A DNA stretch of 6,474 nucleotides from Chitinophagaceae bacterium (GCA_947452875.1 CANGEZ010000126.1:1-6474); one strand, 5' to 3'; positions 1 through 5,978 are shown, numbered from the stretch's first letter. Made by a program: numbers and translations. The notes: generated by a model from the sequence alone, not told the origin.

Positions 1-686
1 AGTTGAGCTGCTATGTGGCCTGCGTCTTTTTTATTAAAGCCTTTTGCCTGTGCAATAATTTGGCCATCGACTGTTGCCGCGATCGTAAATAATCTCCTTC
101 CATTTTCAATGCTTTCATCTAATGTTGCAAACTCAACAGACTTACCATTTTTATTTGCCCAACCATATAGTTTATTTTTTATGTTGATTTCGATTCCTTC
201 AAGATCATCAGCAAATAAATGAGGCATGATAATGTATTCCTCTACCCAACGTTGTGTTTTTTTATAACCTTTATCCAGATAAACTGCGCCAATCAAGGCT
301 TCCAGCGTATTTCCAAAAATTTGAGAAATCTTTAGTGCATTATCTGCTTTGTTATAAAAGGTGATTTTTTTCAATCCCATTTTCAATGCGATTTCATTGA
401 GCTTTTGGCGATTAACCATTTTGCTTCTCATCTCTGTTAGGAAGCCTTCTCCTTTATAGGGATATTTTCTAAAAAGATAATGTGCGATGATGGAGCTCAA
501 TACAGCGTCACCTAAGAATTCAAGGCGTTCGTTATTTTCATCTGCACCTTCTCTTACTGAACGATGACTTAAAGCGGTTTTATATAAAGCGAGATTACTC
601 GGAGTAAATCCAAGAATATTAACGAGCTGTTTTTTAAAATCTTTCAGCTGAGGGGAACGAGAAAATAAATTTAAGATAAACTGCAA
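1..686 (-). CDS. rnc: Ribonuclease III, C-terminus cut by window edge
   Basis: This enzyme cleaves double-stranded RNA in rRNA maturation and mRNA turnover. Of the reading frame, 228 residues lie in the window. The catalytic domain carries the signature NERLEFLGDAVL (residues 52-63), with metal or catalytic residues E53, E56 and D60. E80 follows, and then the motif GNTLEALIGAVYLD (125-138) with E129. A double-stranded RNA-binding domain starts near residue 165 and is nearly complete (GFNKKDAGHIAAQ at the edge), so perhaps 15-25 residues are missing. The frame has a TAA at 696-698 and no ATG until residue 86, well past the active-site signature. TTG at 684-686 is therefore the best start; ATC at 690-692 is the only other near-cognate candidate. 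Residue 126 is Asn where E. coli has the metal ligand Asp114. The gene is last in the acpP-fabF-rnc order. Identity is very secure; the exact start is not. Confidence 0.95.
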   Translation of the reverse strand, partial: MQFILNLFSRSPQLKDFKKQLVNILGFTPSNLALYKTALSHRSVREGADENNERLEFLGDAVLSSIIAHYLFRKYPYKGEGFLTEMRSKMVNRQKLNEIALKMGLKKITFYNKADNALKISQIFGNTLEALIGAVYLDKGYKKTQRWVEEYIIMPHLFADDLEGIEINIKNKLYGWANKNGKSVEFATLDESIENGRRLFTIAATVDGQIIAQAKGFNKKDAGHIAAQ

Positions 687-693
687 AGTGATG

Positions 694-730
694 CTTTAAA
701 ATAATTAATCGAAATTAAACTATTTTAAAG
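694..730 (-). promoter_or_regulatory. Leader hairpin with UUCG loop upstream of rnc
   Basis: Read on the minus strand, CTTTAAAATA (730-721) pairs perfectly with TATTTTAAAG (703-694). Inside it a second stem, TTAAT/ATTAA, closes a TTCG tetraloop, with a 2-nt/1-nt internal loop between the two stems. The 37-nt structure lies in the 76-nt fabF-rnc gap, 7 nt before the TTG start of rnc. No U-tract follows it and the stem is almost all A-U, so it does not look like an intrinsic terminator. A role in rnc translation, or as a processing site for RNase III itself, is inference. In E. coli the rnc leader is cut by RNase III in an autoregulatory loop. Confidence 0.55.
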
Positions 731-762
731 AATTTGAATTGTAATAAATTAAAGAAGAAAAA

Positions 763-2016
763 TTAAGGATTATATTTCTTTACAATCACAGAAGCATTAT
801 GACCACCAAAACCAAAGGTGTTGCTCAATGCGGCATTTACAACTTTATGTTGAGCCTTGTTGAATGTAAAATTCAGATTAGGATCTAAATCAGGATCGTC
901 TGTGAAATGATTAATTGTTGGAGGAATGATATCCTTTGTAACTGCCATAATACAAGCCAATGCTTCTAATGCACCAGCAGCACCTAAACAATGGCCAGTC
1001 ATACTTTTTGTAGAACTGATGTTCAAGTTGTAAGCATGATCACCAAAAACATTTAGTATTGCTTTTGTTTCTGCGATATCACCTAATGGTGTAGAAGTAC
1101 CGTGAACATTGATGTAGTTGATGTCTTCAGGTTTCATACCTGCGTCTTTCAATGCGACTTTCATTACATTATTCGCGCCAAGTCCTTCGGGATGTGGGGC
1201 GGTAATATGATGAGCATCTGCGGTTGCGCCGCCACCTGCAATTTCGCAATAAATTTTTGCGCCTCTTGCCAAAGCGTGTTCAAGACTTTCAAGTACTAAA
1301 GCTCCGGAACCTTCTCCCATAACAAATCCATCTCTGTCTTTATCAAAAGGACGGCTGGCTGTTTTAGGATCATCGTTTCTTTCACTTAAAGCTTTCATGG
1401 CATTGAAACCACCTAGACCTGCTGCGCTGATAACTGCTTCACTTCCACCTGTAATAATGATATCAGCTTTTCCTAAACGAATGTTATCAAAAGCATCAAT
1501 AATAGCATTGGTTGAAGAAGCACAAGCACTAACTACAGCGTAATTAGGACCACGGAATCCATGACGCATAGATATTTGTCCGGCAGCGATATCCAAGATC
1601 ATTTTTGGAATGAAAAATGGATTGAAACGAGGCGTTCCATCACCAGCGGCAAAATTTAAAACTTCTTCTTGGAAAGTAATCAAGCCTCCAATACCACTAG
1701 CGAAAATTACACCTACTCTATCGACATCAACATTTTCTTTGTTGATTCCGGCATCTTTAACCGCTTCGTCACTTGCTATCAAAGCAAACTGACAATAGCG
1801 ATCGAGTTTTCTGGCTTCTTTTCTGTCAAGGTATTGTGTAGCATCAAAATCTTTAACCTCACAAGCAAATCGGGTTTTAAATTTAGTAACATCGAATTGT
1901 TGAATATAATCGCAGCCACCAACACCATTTTCGAGATTCTGCCAATATTCATCAACAGTTTTTCCCAATGGGGTTAGGGCTCCTAATCCAGTAACGACTA
2001 CACGTTTTAAATCCAT
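763..2016 (-). CDS. fabF: Beta-ketoacyl-ACP synthase II (FabF)
   Basis: This cytoplasmic enzyme condenses malonyl-ACP with a growing acyl-ACP in the elongation cycle of type II fatty acid synthesis. The 417 residues match the usual length of about 410-415. The thiolase-fold active site is complete. The nucleophile is Cys165 in VVSACASSTNA, His305 sits in NVHGTSTPLGD, and Lys337 and His342 lie in STKSMTGHCLGAAGALEA. The glycine-rich C-terminal loop FGFGGHNAS (401-409) carries the usual gating Phe. The N-terminus MDLKRVVVTGLGALTPLG is canonical, which fixes the ATG start. The gene begins 30 nt after the acpP stop, so the two are almost certainly cotranscribed. FabF rather than FabB is favoured by length and by linkage to acpP. 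There is no sign of damage. Confidence 0.97.
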   Translation of the reverse strand: MDLKRVVVTGLGALTPLGKTVDEYWQNLENGVGGCDYIQQFDVTKFKTRFACEVKDFDATQYLDRKEARKLDRYCQFALIASDEAVKDAGINKENVDVDRVGVIFASGIGGLITFQEEVLNFAAGDGTPRFNPFFIPKMILDIAAGQISMRHGFRGPNYAVVSACASSTNAIIDAFDNIRLGKADIIITGGSEAVISAAGLGGFNAMKALSERNDDPKTASRPFDKDRDGFVMGEGSGALVLESLEHALARGAKIYCEIAGGGATADAHHITAPHPEGLGANNVMKVALKDAGMKPEDINYINVHGTSTPLGDIAETKAILNVFGDHAYNLNISSTKSMTGHCLGAAGALEALACIMAVTKDIIPPTINHFTDDPDLDPNLNFTFNKAQHKVVNAALSNTFGFGGHNASVIVKKYNP

Positions 2017-2046
2017 ACGATTTGCCTGTGAAAATTAAAAGATAAA

Positions 2047-2283
2047 TTACTTGGCGTTTTCTTCCAAGTAAGAAACAGCTTGACCAACAGTTGTGATGGT
2101 TTCAGCTTGTTCATCAGGAATAGAAATATTAAATTCTTTTTCAAATTCCATAATTAATTCTACGGTGTCCAAGCTATCGGCACCTAGATCATTAGTGAAT
2201 GAGGCTTCAGGGGTTACTTCTGCTTCATCAACACCTAATTTGTCAACAATAATTTTCTTTACTCTTGTTGCAATGTCTGACAT
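2047..2283 (-). CDS. acpP: Acyl carrier protein
   Basis: This small acidic protein carries acyl chains on a 4'-phosphopantetheine arm to the enzymes of fatty acid synthesis, including the downstream FabF. The 78 residues are the standard size. The attachment site is Ser37 in the motif GADSLDTVEL (34-43), preceded by the conserved NDLGADS helix-2 start. The C-terminal part, SIPDEQAETITTVGQAVSYLEENAK, is the typical helix 3/4 region. It is the first gene of the acpP-fabF-rnc unit and has a clear Bacteroidota-type promoter about 30 nt upstream of the ATG. It is intact. Confidence 0.98.
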   Translation of the reverse strand: MSDIATRVKKIIVDKLGVDEAEVTPEASFTNDLGADSLDTVELIMEFEKEFNISIPDEQAETITTVGQAVSYLEENAK

Positions 2284-2311
2284 GGTAATAAAATTTAGTT
2301 AAATACGGATG

Positions 2312-2345
2312 CAAAAATATACTTTTTGAACTAATTACAAACAAA
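2312..2345 (-). promoter_or_regulatory. Bacteroidota-type promoter of acpP
   Basis: On the minus strand, TATTTTTG (2319-2312) matches the TAnnTTTG -7 element exactly. Two TTTG tetramers lie upstream, at 2341-2338 and 2345-2342, giving spacers of 18 and 22 nt. These bracket the usual spacing to the -33 TTTG element of the Bacteroidota primary sigma factor. Transcription would begin near 2305, leaving a leader of about 20 nt. The match is read from sequence; promoter activity is inferred. Confidence 0.65.
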
Positions 2346-2403
2346 TACTAAAATGTTATCCATAATATTTCTTCACATTGTTGTTTTTAGGTGTTAAATC
2401 GGG

Positions 2404-2430
2404 TTGAATTTTTAAAATTCCGTATATTTA
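2404..2430 (+). promoter_or_regulatory. Weak candidate promoter of the acetyltransferase gene
   Basis: TTG (2404-2406) is followed after 16 nt by TATATTTA (2423-2430), which misses the TAnnTTTG consensus only at the last base. The spacer is a little short. Its position about 40 nt before the ATG is sensible, but a match this loose in AT-rich DNA could be chance. Confidence 0.25.
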
Positions 2431-2469
2431 TTATGGTTCAGTTTAAAAAAATACCAAAAACTATTTAGT

Positions 2470-2901
2470 ATGGGATTAAAACAAATAGATCACGGTAGTG
2501 AAGAATACAACAAAATGATTGTTTTGAGAAAGCAAATTCTCAGACAACCGCTTGGACTTAGTTTTACCGAGGAGGAATTGAACAAAGAAAAAGACGAAAT
2601 TTTAATTGCTGCTTTTGATGATGATTTAATCTTGGGTTGTTGTGTGTTGAGCAGGATAAATGGCGAAACAATTAGATTGAGACAAATGGCGGTATTAGAT
2701 ACATTACAGGGAAAAGGTATTGGCGCTTCTATTATGACTTTTGCAGAAAATCTAGCCATAGATAAAGGCTACAAATACATGATCATGCACGCCAGAAATA
2801 CAGCAGTTGGATTTTACGAGAAATTAGGATACAAAGTTAAAGGCGGTGAATTTATAGAAGTCAATTTACCACATCATGTGATGGAGAAGGAGTTGGAGTA
2901 G
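2470..2901 (+). CDS. GNAT family N-acetyltransferase
   Basis: The 143-residue protein is a single GNAT domain, expected to transfer acetyl from acetyl-CoA to an amine. The acetyl-CoA pyrophosphate loop is QGKGIG (80-85), following the beta-4 strand RLRQMAVLD. The later motif HARNTAVGFYEKLGY (107-121) is the usual beta-5/helix-4 region. The N-terminal LRKQILRQPLGLSF and the ending PHHVMEKEL resemble the small ElaA/YjcF-like branch. The substrate cannot be read from sequence, and ElaA-like proteins mostly lack a known one. The gene is alone on the plus strand, divergent from acpP and convergent with the YcxB-like gene, so it is probably monocistronic. The ATG at 2470 is the only good start and follows an A-rich leader without a Shine-Dalgarno site. 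Confidence 0.88.
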   Translation: MGLKQIDHGSEEYNKMIVLRKQILRQPLGLSFTEEELNKEKDEILIAAFDDDLILGCCVLSRINGETIRLRQMAVLDTLQGKGIGASIMTFAENLAIDKGYKYMIMHARNTAVGFYEKLGYKVKGGEFIEVNLPHHVMEKELE

Positions 2902-2902
2902 C

Positions 2903-2928
2903 GGGGGGAATGGGGATTGGGAATTGGG
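2903..2928 (+). other. Potential G-quadruplex just after the GNAT stop
   Basis: Starting two bases after the TAG stop, the plus strand holds four G-runs of 6, 4, 3 and 3 bases, separated by AAT, ATT and AATT. This fits the G3+N1-7 quadruplex pattern and would lie in the 3' end of the GNAT mRNA. Formation is inferred from the pattern only. Confidence 0.5.
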
Positions 2929-2966
2929 TTTGATGGATTTAGGAATTGAGTTATTAGATGGATTTA
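2920..2966. repeat. Imperfect tandem duplication, 22 and 25 bp
   Basis: GGAATTGGGTT.TGATGGATTTA (2920-2941) is followed directly by a second copy at 2942-2966, which differs by one substitution and about three inserted bases. Both copies end in GATGGATTTA. The second copy contains the TAA stop (2954-2956) and last codons of the YcxB-like gene, so the duplication may have reshaped the C-terminus of that protein. Confidence 0.55.
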
Positions 2967-3436
2967 GTGGCGATTTTTTCTTTGCACAATTTTCTTAATA
3001 CATCTAATTCTTCTGCTAATGCGTCTTTTGGTATCAAAAAAAATGATTTGCTGGTAAAATATAAATGAATGAAATGTGGACTCTCCATCCATGTACTGAA
3101 CTCTTTCCAATTAAAACTTCTTGAGGCGTTTCCGGTTTCTAATGTAATTGCTACATCTGTAAAAGACAATTTAAATGCCTGTTTGAATGAAGGTGATTTC
3201 TTGTAAATAATTCTTGGCAATAAAAACCAAAATAGGATCATCATCATAACCCACAAAAACGAGCTTAATAAAAAAGCAACCGGCGATATTTTTTTAAAAA
3301 AGAAAAGTGCTGCTGAGAATATGGCAAATACATTCACTAGAATCATCATTACTTTTATTTCTTTTCTGGTGATGAAGTGATAACGAAGTGCTTGAATTGT
3401 TTTTTGTTTGTCGTATTGAAAAGTTTTAGAATTCAT
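2954..3436 (-). CDS. YcxB-like small membrane protein
   Basis: The 160-residue protein has a charged N-terminal segment, two hydrophobic helices (about 28-47 and 52-74) joined by a short turn with KKISP, and a soluble C-terminal half. The latter contains SFNWKEFSTWMESPHFIHLYFTSKSFFLIPKDAL (107-140). This layout of two TM helices plus a strand-rich tail ending in a "W..f......yly.s...f.ipk.al" pattern is typical of the YcxB-like family, which has no established function. It would sit in the cytoplasmic membrane. The gene follows the PhoD-like gene after 80 nt, with a hairpin repeat and an A/T-rich stretch between, so cotranscription is uncertain. The ATG at 3436 follows an A-rich leader. The last codons overlap a local tandem duplication. 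Confidence 0.75.
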   Translation of the reverse strand: MNSKTFQYDKQKTIQALRYHFITRKEIKVMMILVNVFAIFSAALFFFKKISPVAFLLSSFLWVMMMILFWFLLPRIIYKKSPSFKQAFKLSFTDVAITLETGNASRSFNWKEFSTWMESPHFIHLYFTSKSFFLIPKDALAEELDVLRKLCKEKIATKSI

Positions 3437-3444
3437 TGTTTTTT

Positions 3445-3482
3445 GTTTGGAAGCCCCCTCAATCCCCCGATGGGGGAAGTTG
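3445..3482. repeat. C/G-rich hairpin repeat, copy 1
   Basis: This is a 38-bp unit with the core GCCCCCTCAATCCCCC, then GAT, then GGGGG and AAGTTG. It matches the copy at 4883-4920 in 34 of 38 positions. On the minus strand TCCCCC-ATC-GGGGGA forms a 6-bp stem with a 3-nt loop. A second G5 run six bases on offers an alternative partner for the same C-run. The G-rich edge ends 15 nt before the ATG of the YcxB-like gene, and weak similarity to copy 2 continues to that ATG. It is probably one member of a dispersed small repeat family. Confidence 0.8.
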
Positions 3483-3516
3483 TGAGCAATTTTTTAAAAA
3501 AATTAATTTTGATTTT

Positions 3517-4875
3517 TTAATTTCTGATATCTTTTTCATTGATGCTCCATTCTCCAAGTGTTTCACCTTTTATTCCAATGAATGCAACTTTCATTACTCT
3601 TTCATTCTTTTTGCCACTGAAAGATATTTTTGCGAAATTCTGTGCTTCAATTAATGTATTGGGTTCTCTGAAAGGATTGTTTAATTCAGTTCCATTTACT
3701 TTACTCACTCCCGATGTGTAAGGAGAAACGGTAATGTCAAATAAAGGATACGAATTTTCCCTTTTGTATTTAATAATTTCGCTGTGATGACGATCTCCGG
3801 TAAGAAAAATCACACCTTTGATTTTTTTGTCTGTCAGGAAATGTAATAGCTGGTTGTATTCGTAAGGATACTCCTGCATACATTCATATTTATTATTAGG
3901 ATTTAAAACCTGACTACCAGTTACAATGATTTTAAATGGCGCATTGCTGAATAGCAGTGCATTTTCTAGCCATGTCATTTGCTGTTTTCCGAAATAGGAT
4001 TTTTCAGTATTTGGCAAACCATCTATGGAGTCTGCTATTGAAGGATCGGAACGAAAATATCTATCATCCGTTAAAAAGAAATCTACATCACCATAACTGA
4101 ATTGAGAATAAATACCTTTTTTGTCTTCTCCTGAGGTTGGATTTAGCCAATAGTTGTTGAAGATTTCTCTGCTAGCATCTTTCAACAAGTAACTTTGTCC
4201 CGCATCATTCGGACCAAAATCATGATCATCCCATATTGCATATTGAGGCATACTCGCCATAAACTTTTGTAAAATTGGAGTGGCTCTGTCATAAGATGCT
4301 CTATAATTTAACCCCCAGGCTGATGAATAATCTACTTCTCTTGTGTACCAATTGTCGCCTAGCCAAATATGAAAATCTGATTTGGTTTCAGCCATAGTTT
4401 CAAAAATGGAAGAATCGCTGCCATAAGGCTTTCCAGGTCTGTCGTATTTTGTTTCATTGAAATAAGCGCAACTTCCGGTAAGAAAACTGAAGTCGGGAGC
4501 AGGCTTTCTCCATTGCCATAAATCTTTTGTAGTGAATTTTGTTTCAAAAGGAAGAGCAGTTTTTTTCCCATCTATAAAAACATCATAATTATATGTAGTA
4601 CCAAATTCCAAGCCATTCAATTCGATTTTTATAGGATTAAAAGGTTTCCCCAACTCTCCTTTATATTTTATTGATGTATGATTATTTTTTGACGATACCT
4701 CATTAATCGGATAATACGAAACAGCAACATTCTTAACTGTGGCAGATACTTCCAACCAAATTGAGGCTGTTCTTAAATCAACATTACCTGCCCATGGACC
4801 GCTTATCAGATTGGGGGTTTGGGATTTAGTAATTAGAGAAAGTAAGAGGAGGATTATGGTTGAGAGTTTATGCAT
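3517..4875 (-). CDS. Exported PhoD-like metallophosphatase (alkaline phosphatase D family)
   Basis: The 452-residue protein is a PhoD-type metallo-dependent phosphatase, expected to hydrolyse phosphomonoesters or diesters outside the cytoplasm. A signal peptide (residues 1 to about 18: a Lys, then IILLLLSLI) suggests export to the periplasm. An N-terminal beta-sandwich follows (SGPWAGNVDLRTASIWLEV, 25-43). The metal-site motifs then come in order: FLTGSCAYFNE (131-141), HIWLGDNWYTRE (169-180), YAIWDDHDFGPND (212-224) and GVIFLTGDRHHSEI (354-367). All expected Asp and His ligands appear present. The substrate is unknown. No PhoB-like phosphate box was recognised upstream, so phosphate regulation is not supported. 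A hairpin repeat ends 14 nt before the ATG. This is the upstream member of a possible two-gene block with the YcxB-like gene. Confidence 0.9.
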   Translation of the reverse strand: MHKLSTIILLLLSLITKSQTPNLISGPWAGNVDLRTASIWLEVSATVKNVAVSYYPINEVSSKNNHTSIKYKGELGKPFNPIKIELNGLEFGTTYNYDVFIDGKKTALPFETKFTTKDLWQWRKPAPDFSFLTGSCAYFNETKYDRPGKPYGSDSSIFETMAETKSDFHIWLGDNWYTREVDYSSAWGLNYRASYDRATPILQKFMASMPQYAIWDDHDFGPNDAGQSYLLKDASREIFNNYWLNPTSGEDKKGIYSQFSYGDVDFFLTDDRYFRSDPSIADSIDGLPNTEKSYFGKQQMTWLENALLFSNAPFKIIVTGSQVLNPNNKYECMQEYPYEYNQLLHFLTDKKIKGVIFLTGDRHHSEIIKYKRENSYPLFDITVSPYTSGVSKVNGTELNNPFREPNTLIEAQNFAKISFSGKKNERVMKVAFIGIKGETLGEWSINEKDIRN

Positions 4876-4882
4876 GTTTGTT

Positions 4883-4920
4883 GTTTGGTAGCCCCCTCAA
4901 TCCCCCAAAGGGGGAAATTG
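4883..4920. repeat. C/G-rich hairpin repeat, copy 2
   Basis: This is the second 38-bp copy, in the same orientation as 3445-3482, with a loop of AAA instead of GAT on the plus strand. On the minus strand TCCCCC-TTT-GGGGGA forms a 6-bp stem. Two of the four differences between the copies fall in the loop, while both stem arms are identical. The unit ends 14 nt before the ATG of the PhoD-like gene. Confidence 0.8.
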
Positions 4921-4974
4921 AATGGACTGTTATTGATTTAAGATTAATTTACGATGTTGTTTAGTTGCAAGATG

Positions 4975-5004
4975 TTTTGAATTTTGATTTTTGAATTTTG
5001 AATT
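4975..5004. repeat. Heptamer array AATTTTG, downstream of the MazG-type gene
   Basis: About four tandem units of AATTTTG (one variant unit, ATTTTTG) make a 30-bp array starting TTTTG and ending AATT. It begins four bases beyond the stop codon of the MazG-type gene. It matches the array at 5343-5372 in 28 of 30 positions and has the same orientation. Confidence 0.8.
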
Positions 5005-5008
5005 CTTC

Positions 5009-5341
5009 TCACAACTTCTCATTCTTCCTGTGCCTATCCAAATCTCTCAAAGTCTTTTTCTCTATATTTTTTTGAAGGGCTTCATTCAAATCTACACCTG
5101 TTTGGTTTGCAAGACAAATCAATACCCAAAGTAAATCAGCCATTTCATCACTGATTTCTTTTCCTTTGTCGGATTCTTTAAAAGATTGTTCGCCATACTT
5201 TCTGACCATCAATCTGCTCAATTCACCTACTTCTTCCATGAGTATTCCCAAATTGGTCAATTCATTGAAATATCGCACTCCTATTGTTTTTATCCACTCG
5301 TCTACTTTTGTTTGGGCTTCGGCTATGGTGAGTTGATGCAT
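5009..5341 (-). CDS. MazG-type nucleotide pyrophosphohydrolase
   Basis: From the ATG at 5341 the protein has 110 residues and is a single all-alpha MazG-like domain. Such enzymes hydrolyse NTPs or dNTPs to the monophosphate and pyrophosphate, often to remove damaged or unwanted nucleotides. The Mg-binding pattern EExxE-(12-28)-ExxD is present as EEVGE (36-40) and EMAD (66-69). The size fits the short single-domain MazG/DCTPP1-like group, not two-domain E. coli MazG. The exact nucleotide substrate cannot be read. The frame stays open to a GTG at 5383, which would add 14 residues encoded mostly by the heptamer array, so the ATG giving MHQLTIAEAQ is preferred. It follows dtd closely and was probably cotranscribed with it. 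The pair fits a shared quality-control theme. Confidence 0.85.
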   Translation of the reverse strand: MHQLTIAEAQTKVDEWIKTIGVRYFNELTNLGILMEEVGELSRLMVRKYGEQSFKESDKGKEISDEMADLLWVLICLANQTGVDLNEALQKNIEKKTLRDLDRHRKNEKL

Positions 5342-5342
5342 T

Positions 5343-5372
5343 TTTTGAATTTTGACTTTTAAATTTTGAATT
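5343..5372. repeat. Heptamer array AATTTTG, upstream of the MazG-type gene
   Basis: This is a 30-bp array of about four AATTTTG units, one of them diverged to ACTTTTA. It ends one base before the start codon of the MazG-type gene. With the array at 4975-5004 it brackets that gene as direct repeats. It fills most of the short gap after dtd and acts as the mRNA leader. Confidence 0.8.
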
Positions 5373-5378
5373 TTTATT

Positions 5379-5388
5379 ATCACCTCCT
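5379..5388 (-). promoter_or_regulatory. Strong Shine-Dalgarno-like site, misplaced
   Basis: On the minus strand AGGAGGTGAT is a 10-nt match to the complement of the usual 16S rRNA 3' end. It overlaps the dtd stop codon and lies 37 nt upstream of the preferred ATG at 5341, too far to serve it directly. The heptamer array lies between. An in-frame ATT at 5371 sits 11 nt after the AGGAGG core. Bacteroidota seldom rely on such sites, so it may be without function. Confidence 0.35.
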
Positions 5389-5839
5389 ATTCTTTATTCT
5401 TCGAATCTATCCATATAGTGATAGGTCCGTCGTTCAACAAACTCACTTTCATATCCGCTCCGAAAATACCTGTTTGGATATTTTTTTCTAAATCTTTTTG
5501 CAGTTGCAAGATAAGTTTTTGATAAATAGGAATTGCAAATTCCGGTTTACTTGCATTAATGTAACTTGGACGATTACCCTTCTTCGTTAGTGCGTGTAAA
5601 GCAAACTGACTTACTAGTAAAATATCGCCACCACTATCTTTCACGGAAATATTCGGAATGTTATTTTCATCATAAAAAATTCTGAGGTTGATAATTTTGT
5701 TACTTAACCATTCAATATCATCATCACTATCTGCATTTTCAATTCCTACAAAAACAAGCAAACCATGTTCTATTGATGAAACGATTTTGTCATCAACTTT
5801 CACACTTGCATGAGTAACTCTTTGAATTAAAACCCTCAT
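5387..5839 (-). CDS. dtd: D-aminoacyl-tRNA deacylase (D-Tyr-tRNA deacylase)
   Basis: This cytoplasmic enzyme releases D-amino acids (and glycine mischarged on tRNA-Ala) from tRNA, protecting translation. From the ATG at 5839 it has 150 residues, a normal length, and begins with the canonical MRVLIQRV. An in-frame TTG at 5860 would add only seven unconserved residues. Conserved landmarks are GLLVFVGI (26-33), WLSNKIINLRIF (44-55), KKGNRPSYINASKP (86-99) and the C-terminal LNDGPITIWID (135-145). The last of these carries the Gly-cisPro chirality motif at G138-P139. The usual SQFTL motif reads SQFAL (77-81), with Ala80 from codon GCT where Thr is normally conserved. The gene leads a minus-strand pair with the MazG-type gene and diverges from the ribonucleotide reductase gene. 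Confidence 0.95.
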   Translation of the reverse strand: MRVLIQRVTHASVKVDDKIVSSIEHGLLVFVGIENADSDDDIEWLSNKIINLRIFYDENNIPNISVKDSGGDILLVSQFALHALTKKGNRPSYINASKPEFAIPIYQKLILQLQKDLEKNIQTGIFGADMKVSLLNDGPITIWIDSKNKE

Positions 5840-5978
5840 TTTATTAACGCTATTTTTCAATAATTAATAGGCGAAATTACTGAGTAAATATTTTATTAGT
5901 GAAATAACCTAATATCTACAAAATTTAATAGCAAATAAAAAATTTATTCTTTCCACAAAAAGTGCAAAACTCTTGAAA

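Noticed and set aside
13..222. Plus-strand open frame opposite rnc
   Set aside because: The opposite strand encodes the conserved RNase III double-stranded RNA-binding region, so this frame is a shadow.
1102..1977. Open frames on the plus strand opposite fabF (1102-1299, 1610-1792, 1669-1977)
   Set aside because: They are antisense to a fully conserved gene, have no family resemblance and no start signals. They follow from the codon bias of fabF.
3488..3516. A/T-run palindromes after the PhoD-like stop as an intrinsic terminator
   Set aside because: The stretch is a mix of T-runs and A-runs (including AAAATTAATTTT) with no G-C stem. It may contribute to 3'-end formation but is not distinguishable from low-complexity sequence.
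4359..4571. Short minus-strand frame inside the PhoD-like gene
   Set aside because: It lies out of frame within conserved phosphatase motifs and shows no features of its own.
2954..4875. PhoD-like plus YcxB-like genes with hairpin repeats as a new functional system
   Set aside because: Both families are common, they share no known pathway, and the repeats look like a general dispersed element. Adjacency alone does not support a joint function.
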